Source: Tolypeutes matacus (lineage: Eukaryota; Chordata; Mammalia; Cingulata; Chlamyphoridae). Taken from it: DNA of 64,000 nt. Positions within the stretch are counted from its first letter, which is position 1. Every line of letters begins with the position of its first letter. Below the pieces are notes generated by a model. The model was not told the origin of the DNA. It ran no database searches and worked only from the letters and a program-made list of their open reading frames with translations. Shown here in pieces: positions 59,169-64,000 of this stretch. A program made the translations under genes and the position numbers. Location of the stretch: NCBI GenBank assembly GCA_026826555.1, contig JAKSZT010040190.1, forward strand, positions 1,150,596-1,214,595, given 5' to 3'.

Positions 59169-61141
59169 ATAAATCATAATTTGGAACAGATGGTATAGCG
59201 ACTGCTGGAAAAATTCCATAAACTTCCTTTTTTCCTTTCCTTCTTTTTATTAGACATGAGTTTATCTGTTTTTGCCTGTTCATTAACCTTTTCATATCGG
59301 ATGGAGAGTCCCCTGATTCCAGTTTTTCTTCTCTTTGTCTTATTCTTCCTTTCTCATATGTGGCACCATTTTTACGAACCCAGTTCCTGAACGCCAACAA
59401 GTTGGCTGTCTTTTCACCTTCTTAACAAAATTGTTTGAAATACAAAAGTGTTTAATTTTGAGGCAGTCTCATTTACCTATTTTTTCTTATGTTGTTTGTG
59501 CTTTGGGTATAAAGTCCAAGAAACCACCACCAACCAAAAGATCTTGTAGATATTTCCCTACATTTTCTTCTAGGAGTTTTATGGTTCTAGTTTTTATAGT
59601 CAGGTCCTTGGTCCATTTTGAATTAATTTTTGTATAAAGTGTGAGATAGGAGTCCTCTTTCTTTCTTTTAAATATGGATATCCAGTTTTCCAAGCACCAT
59701 TTGTTGAATACGCTGTTCTGACTCACCTGAGTGGGTTTGACAACCTTGTCAAAAATCATTTGACCATAGATGTGAGGGTCTATTTCCAAACTCTTGATCC
59801 AATTCCATTCGTCAGTCTGTCTATCTTTATGCTGGTATCATGATTTTTTTTCACCACTGTAGCTAGATAATATGTTTTTAAAAGTCTGAAGTGAGAGTCC
59901 TTCAACTTTTTTATTTTTAAAGATATTTTTGGGTATTCAGGGTCCTTTACTCTTCCAGATAAGTTTGATAATTGGCTTTCCCATTTCTGCAAAAAAAAAA
60001 AAAAAGCTGTTGGAATTTTTTTTTGCATTGACTCTGTAAATCAGTTTGGGTAGAACTGACATATTGATATTTAGTCTCCCAATCCATGAACATGGTATGT
60101 CCGTCCATTTATTTATGTCTTCTTCGGTTTCTTTTAGCAATGTTTTTTAATTTTCTGAAATGAGGTCCTTTATGCCCTTGGTTAAGTTTATTCCTAAGTA
60201 TTTTAGTCTTTTATTTGCTATTATAAATGGAATTTTTTTTTCTGACTTACTCCTCAGTATGCTCAGTAGTAGTGTATAGGAACACTACTGATTTTTGCAT
60301 ATAATCTTGTATCCTGCCACTTTGCTGAAGTCATCTATTAGTTCTAGGAGCTTTGTTATGGATTTTTCACGATTTTCTAAGTATAGGATCATATCATCAG
60401 TGAATAGTGAAAGTTTTATTTCTTCCTTTCCTATTTGGGTGCCTTTTATTTCTTTTTCTTGCCTAATTGCTCTAGCTAGAACTTCTAGCACAATATTGAA
60501 TAACAGTGGAGACAGTGGGCATCATTATCTTGCTTCTGATCTCAGCGGGAAAGCTTTCAGTCTTTCACCATTGAGTACAATGTTAGCTGTGGGTTTTTCA
60601 TATATGCATTTTATCATGTTGAGGAACAGATGGTGCTCCTTGGCAAACACTTTCATGGAGATGAATCCTTCAATTTCCACCAGTTCTTCTGAATCAGCAA
60701 TTTATGGTAGTTACATTTGCCAAAGAGAAACCACATTCAGCCCTCTTCTGCACGCTCCCTCTTCCCAGGGAGGAATATATCCTTTCCCCTTCCATTGGCT
60801 GCTCAGCTGCAGATTTTACCAAGGCTGCTCGCCTCAGGGCTGGGGGATGGGCGGTGTTCCCAGTCATGGGGCTATCAACTCATGGTTTTCCCTTTGGCCT
60901 CTCCATCTCTCAATCCCCAGGCACTCATGGACAATGCATGTAGCACTCTCCTGGTCTGTAGGTCCTCAAAGTGGCTCCCTTGGATGACTTCTACGCCTTC
61001 TTCCCTGTTTTAAAAGAGAGCTGCACACTGCCTGAGTTACTCCAGCACCATCTTGGATTGCTTCCCCCAATATTCATATTTTTATTCAGTGTTTTTCATA
61101 TTTAGCTATTTCCTTAGCATTCTCATATGAGTTTAAGTTCC

Positions 61142-62508
61142 TTACATTAATAGATATTCCCTCATGTGAATACTTTGTTGTTGACAAACATGTGAGCTCT
61201 GACTGAAGGTCTCCCACACTCAGTGCATTCATAGGGTTTCTTTCCAATGTGGATTCTCAGGTGTCACATAAGGTGTAAGCTCACTTTGAAGTTTTTCCCA
61301 CATTCACTACATTCTTAAGGTTTCTCTCTAGTGTGAATTCTCTGATGTAGGATAAGATGCGAATTCAAGCTGAGCGCTCTCCCATATTCTTTGTATTCAA
61401 AGAGTATTTCCCCACTGTGAATTCTCTGGTATCTAATAAGATTTGAGTTCACCGCTGAAGCCTTTCCCACACCCATAGGGTCTCTCCAGTGTAGATTCTG
61501 TGATGCCTAATAAGCTTTGAGCTGTGCCTGAAAACTTTCCCACTGATGGGTTTTCACTCCACTGAAAATTAATGCATGTTTAATAATGTTTGTTCTCTTG
61601 AGAGATTTCCCAAATTGGTGAGACTTTTCTCCAGCATAAATTCCTTGATGGCTAGTACGATCTGAATTCCATTTGAAGCTTTGGTCATAAGTACCATATT
61701 TACAAGATTTCTGGTGTGTAAGTACATTTACATTCATATTTAAACTTCTATCACTTCCTTTATGGCTTATTTTTTCAACTGTGAGGACATTTTTGTGGGT
61801 TAGGATTTTACTAAAATCTCCATCCCAGGCAGATGACGGCCTCTGAGATTCCCCTGGCTCCTTTTGCCATTGCTTCTTTACCCTGCCTCTAGGCTTACTG
61901 GTGTCTTTTTTTTTTTTTTTGTGAAAGATTTTATTTATTTATTTCCCCCCAGCCCCACCCCATTGTTTTTGCACTCGCTGTCTGCTCTCTGGGTCCATTT
62001 GCTGTGTGTTCTTCTGTGTCTGCTTGTCTTCTCTTTAGGCAGCACTGGGAACTGATCCTGGGACCATCAGGAGTGGGAGAGAGGCGCTCAATATCTTGCG
62101 TCACCTCAGCTCCCTGGTCTGCTGGGTCTCTTATTGTTTGTCCTCTGTGTCTCTTTTTGTTGTGTCATCTTGCTGTGCCAGCTTTCTGCTCGGGCCAGCA
62201 CTCCATGTGAGCCAGCACTCCTGCGTGGACCAGCACTCCTGCACAGGCCAGCACTCTGCGCGGGCCAGCTCGCCGTGTGGGCCAGTTTGCCTTTACCAGG
62301 AGGCCCTGGGAATTGAACCCTGGACCTCCTATATGGTAGATGGGAGCCCAGTCGCTTGAGCCACATCCGCTTCCCTTACTGGTGTCTTGAAGCGCATCAG
62401 ATCCTTCTGATATATATCCTGAGATTATTCCTGATATAATTCTCTGTGATTCCATTTTTCCATAAATGTCCAGCTTTAGCATGTTTCCATTGTTTTCAAT
62501 CTCATTAT
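61142..62508 (-). pseudogene. ZNF165: ZNF165 pseudogene, finger exon split by a SINE
   Basis: Terminal exon of ZNF165, in human a testis-enriched SCAN-C2H2 protein. Acceptor CACTAG precedes 62508. Family-diagnostic segments follow in order: 'MESQRIISGIISGYISEGSD', then after the SINE 'SKILTHKNVLTVEKISHKGS', 'LTHQKSCKYGTYDQSFKWNS', 'GIYAGEKSHQFGKSL', then degraded fingers ending near 'HMREYLLM' at 61142. The first finger has lost its cysteine pair, and stops and frameshifts follow (61507 onward). Several C and H ligands are missing in later fingers. A dimeric SINE interrupts codons at 61908-62374. The SCAN exon, expected to the right, is not seen before 64000. Confidence 0.92.
61908..62374 (-). 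repeat. Dimeric DAS-type SINE inside the ZNF165 exon
   Basis: Antisense, 467 bp, with two tRNA heads (ending near 62374 and near 62120) and a minisatellite of 'ccagcactcc...' units at about 62180-62290 between them. A 14-bp TSD (cttactggtgtctt) at 61894-61907 and 62375-62388 shows insertion of the whole unit. Confidence 0.93.
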
Positions 62509-64000
62509 CTAGTGGTAAAAAAAAGAGAGGCTAATATTACCTATTTGCTAAGCTGGGAGAAAAGAAAATGTTGGGGTATACTCAATATAGTTAATCTTGG
62601 TACTTGCTTTGGCTTCTCTGAAAATATGGCCTTTCAGATGAGAGGAGTGAAGGACAAGGACACAAAAGAAAGAAAATTTGGTGAAAGCAAGTAACACATA
62701 CAGGGGTTTGCTGAAAAAGGGTTCAGACATCTGGGGATGATTAGATAAAATAGCAGAGACTGGGAAGAGGATTAAACCAACAAGAATGAGGGAGAAGACA
62801 GAATAAGGAGAAACAACTATATAATATGACCCAGGGCAATGATTCCTGGGCAACTTTGGGCCTATGATACATTTCTAGTATTAGGCTTAGAAGGACAGGA
62901 GGAGGTACCATTTCAAGGAAAGCAAATGACAATATAGATGCAGGGAGGAAAGTAAAACTATAGATAAACGTAAGGTATGTGTACATGGAGGAAAAAACAA
63001 TCATCCATCCACCCAATCCGTCCAGCTATCCATCTATTTCTTTTTCATCTTCCATGGCTAATCTATCTTCCAGTTCTGTCAACACTTTCTGCTGAATGTT
63101 CCCAGGGATATATCCGTCCTTTACATTTCTGCTACCATCACCCTAGTCTAGAACCTCATCATCTTCTGTCTAGATGATTGCAACAGACTCTTTGCTGTTT
63201 TATCTGAGATTTCTTCTTCCTAGTACTCCTAAATGTCCTTACCAGACTATTTATCATTAAACACTGTATTCTCTTCCCCTAGTCAGAAATCTTTAACCTA
63301 TTTTCTTCTACAAGTCTGAACTCCCCAGCTTGGCTTCTAGGACCCATTTATGACTATGACCTCACAAATCTTGTCTACTTACTCATTAATTTATACTGTA
63401 CTCATGACTAAACCGTACTATAGTTAAGCAGCCCCTTTTTGTTATAGGGTTTCCTTTGTCCATAATATGCTAATGCAGGAAAGGAGGATAGAGATTGCTG
63501 GTTTTGGGGTGGGAGAAATTTACAATTTTATATAGGGTGGATGGTGATTTTCTGGAACAAACGTGAAAGTAGAATTTGTGGTAATTTATTAAAAAATTAC
63601 CGACAATTTATTCTTGGGCTTATCATTGGGACCCTTCACACCTCAGGTGATTTTGAGACTATGAACTTTTTGAACAAATGGGTTTTAGAACAGAGATGAA
63701 TGTTCTATAGAGGCAGTCTCCAGGATTCTGGCTAGCTTTCTACAAAATTATAAGAGAGCTTTACAAGACCAAGAGTATAATATAAAAGGCAACAATATGG
63801 GTCTTGCTGTAATATTCTATTTGTGAGTATATCATCATGAATCTGCCTCTCTCTTTTTTCTATCATTATCTGTACTTCTCTATTAACACATTTTATTTCT
63901 GTCCATGTACTTCTTCCTCTTTTGCTTCTTTTTTCTTTCTCTGGCATTTTCTCAACTCCTTCATTTTTCTTTCCTTTAATTTGGTCATAACATAAAAATA
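62509..64000. other. Probable ZNF165-pseudogene intron; L2-like relic at about 63040-63420
   Basis: No coding exon seen, and no SCAN motif. 'ctggtagcttctagacc'-type L2 order is suggested around 63120-63330 ('gtctagatgattgcaacagactc', 'tccttaccagactatttat'). The rest is unassigned. Confidence 0.4.

Larger units (their letters stand above)
55498..59399 (-). mobile_element. Class II ERV-derived block with ~106-bp terminal inverted repeats
   Basis: 3902 bp inserted into L1 with a 5-bp TSD (agttg at 55493-55497 and 59400-59404). Both ends read inward as TGTTGGCGTTCAGG and stay alignable without gaps for about 106 bp (roughly 83% by eye) through 'agaataagacaaagagaag' and 'caggggactctc'. Inside, on the minus strand: gag-like, capsid end and nucleocapsid, protease, RT, and the start of RNase H. 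Integrase, env and full LTRs are missing. An L1-type 3' fragment sits at about 57158-57432. Either both ends are inverted copies of one LTR edge, or the block is a rearranged provirus. Confidence 0.75.
54360..61068 (-). mobile_element. Internally deleted L1, split by an ERV-derived block
   Basis: Minus-strand L1. The 3' part lies at about 54360-55497, ORF2 continues at 59400-60625 ('[20 protein letters not shown]', 'NSVFNKWCLENWIS' in broken frames), and a 5'UTR segment at 60626-61068 ends with CCAAGATGGTGCTGG. The 5'UTR joins directly to mid-RT, so ORF1, the endonuclease and part of RT are deleted. The 3.9-kb ERV-derived block at 55498-59399 interrupts it between 'cccattgagttg' and 'gctgtctttt'. 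Dead. Confidence 0.85.

Noticed and set aside
55498..59399. Helitron or typical cut-and-paste DNA transposon
   Set aside because: No transposase or helicase sequence; the internal coding matter is retroviral gag, protease, RT and RNase H.
60295..60987. 230-codon plus-strand open frame
   Set aside because: Antisense of L1 ORF2 running into the L1 5'UTR; no family resemblance.

Overview
This is a mammalian nuclear genomic window of about 64 kb. The order Xenarthra (armadillo, sloth or anteater) is suggested by many short tRNA-headed SINEs that match the DAS family, together with recently inserted L1s, L2/MIR relics and endogenous retrovirus (ERV) pieces. The gene content is part of the SCAN/C2H2 zinc-finger cluster that sits at human 6p22.1. 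Read on the minus strand, from right to left, the order is: a ZNF165 pseudogene (61.1-62.5 kb), a decayed SCAN exon (49.4-50.3 kb), an apparently intact SCAN plus nine-finger gene (45.2-35.5 kb), intact ZSCAN16 (20.6-10.8 kb), and a CpG-rich promoter (about 1.0-1.76 kb) where ZKSCAN8 would be expected to start.

Layout. 0-4.2 kb: CpG-rich promoter region and MIR relics. 4.2-5.8 kb: processed pseudogene of ZC3HC1 (NIPA) with a 13-bp target-site duplication (TSD). 5.8-10.7 kb: L2, hAT-type and MIR relics. 10.8-20.7 kb: ZSCAN16, with an L1 plus SINEs in its intron. 20.8-22.5 kb: old LINE interrupted by an LTR-like repeat. 24.5-30.7 kb: full-length antisense L1 with intact ORF1 and damaged ORF2. 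31-35 kb: SINE, palindromic hAT-like element, AT-rich DNA. 35.5-45.3 kb: the nine-finger SCAN gene, whose intron carries a deep stack of nested repeats and one 10-N assembly gap. 45.6-50.3 kb: GC patch, SINE, old LINE, SCAN-exon relic. 50.3-52.7 kb: class I (gammaretrovirus-like) ERV relic. 52.7-53.4 kb: LTR-like repeat. 54.4-61.1 kb: an internally deleted L1 interrupted by a 3.9-kb class II (betaretrovirus-like) ERV-derived block. 61.1-62.5 kb: ZNF165 pseudogene split by a dimeric SINE. 62.5-64 kb: L2-like relics.

The two intact genes encode SCAN-domain zinc-finger proteins. They are expected to act in the nucleus as DNA-binding regulators that dimerise through SCAN. Their exon layout is the same: non-coding CpG first exon, SCAN exon, short linker exon, single zinc-finger exon, with compatible splice phases. 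The most unusual structure is the ERV block at 55498-59399. It has no complete LTRs, is bounded by about 106-bp inverted repeats and an apparent 5-bp TSD, and contains a fold-back inside gag. All gene names come from protein-level recognition by eye; no database search was run.
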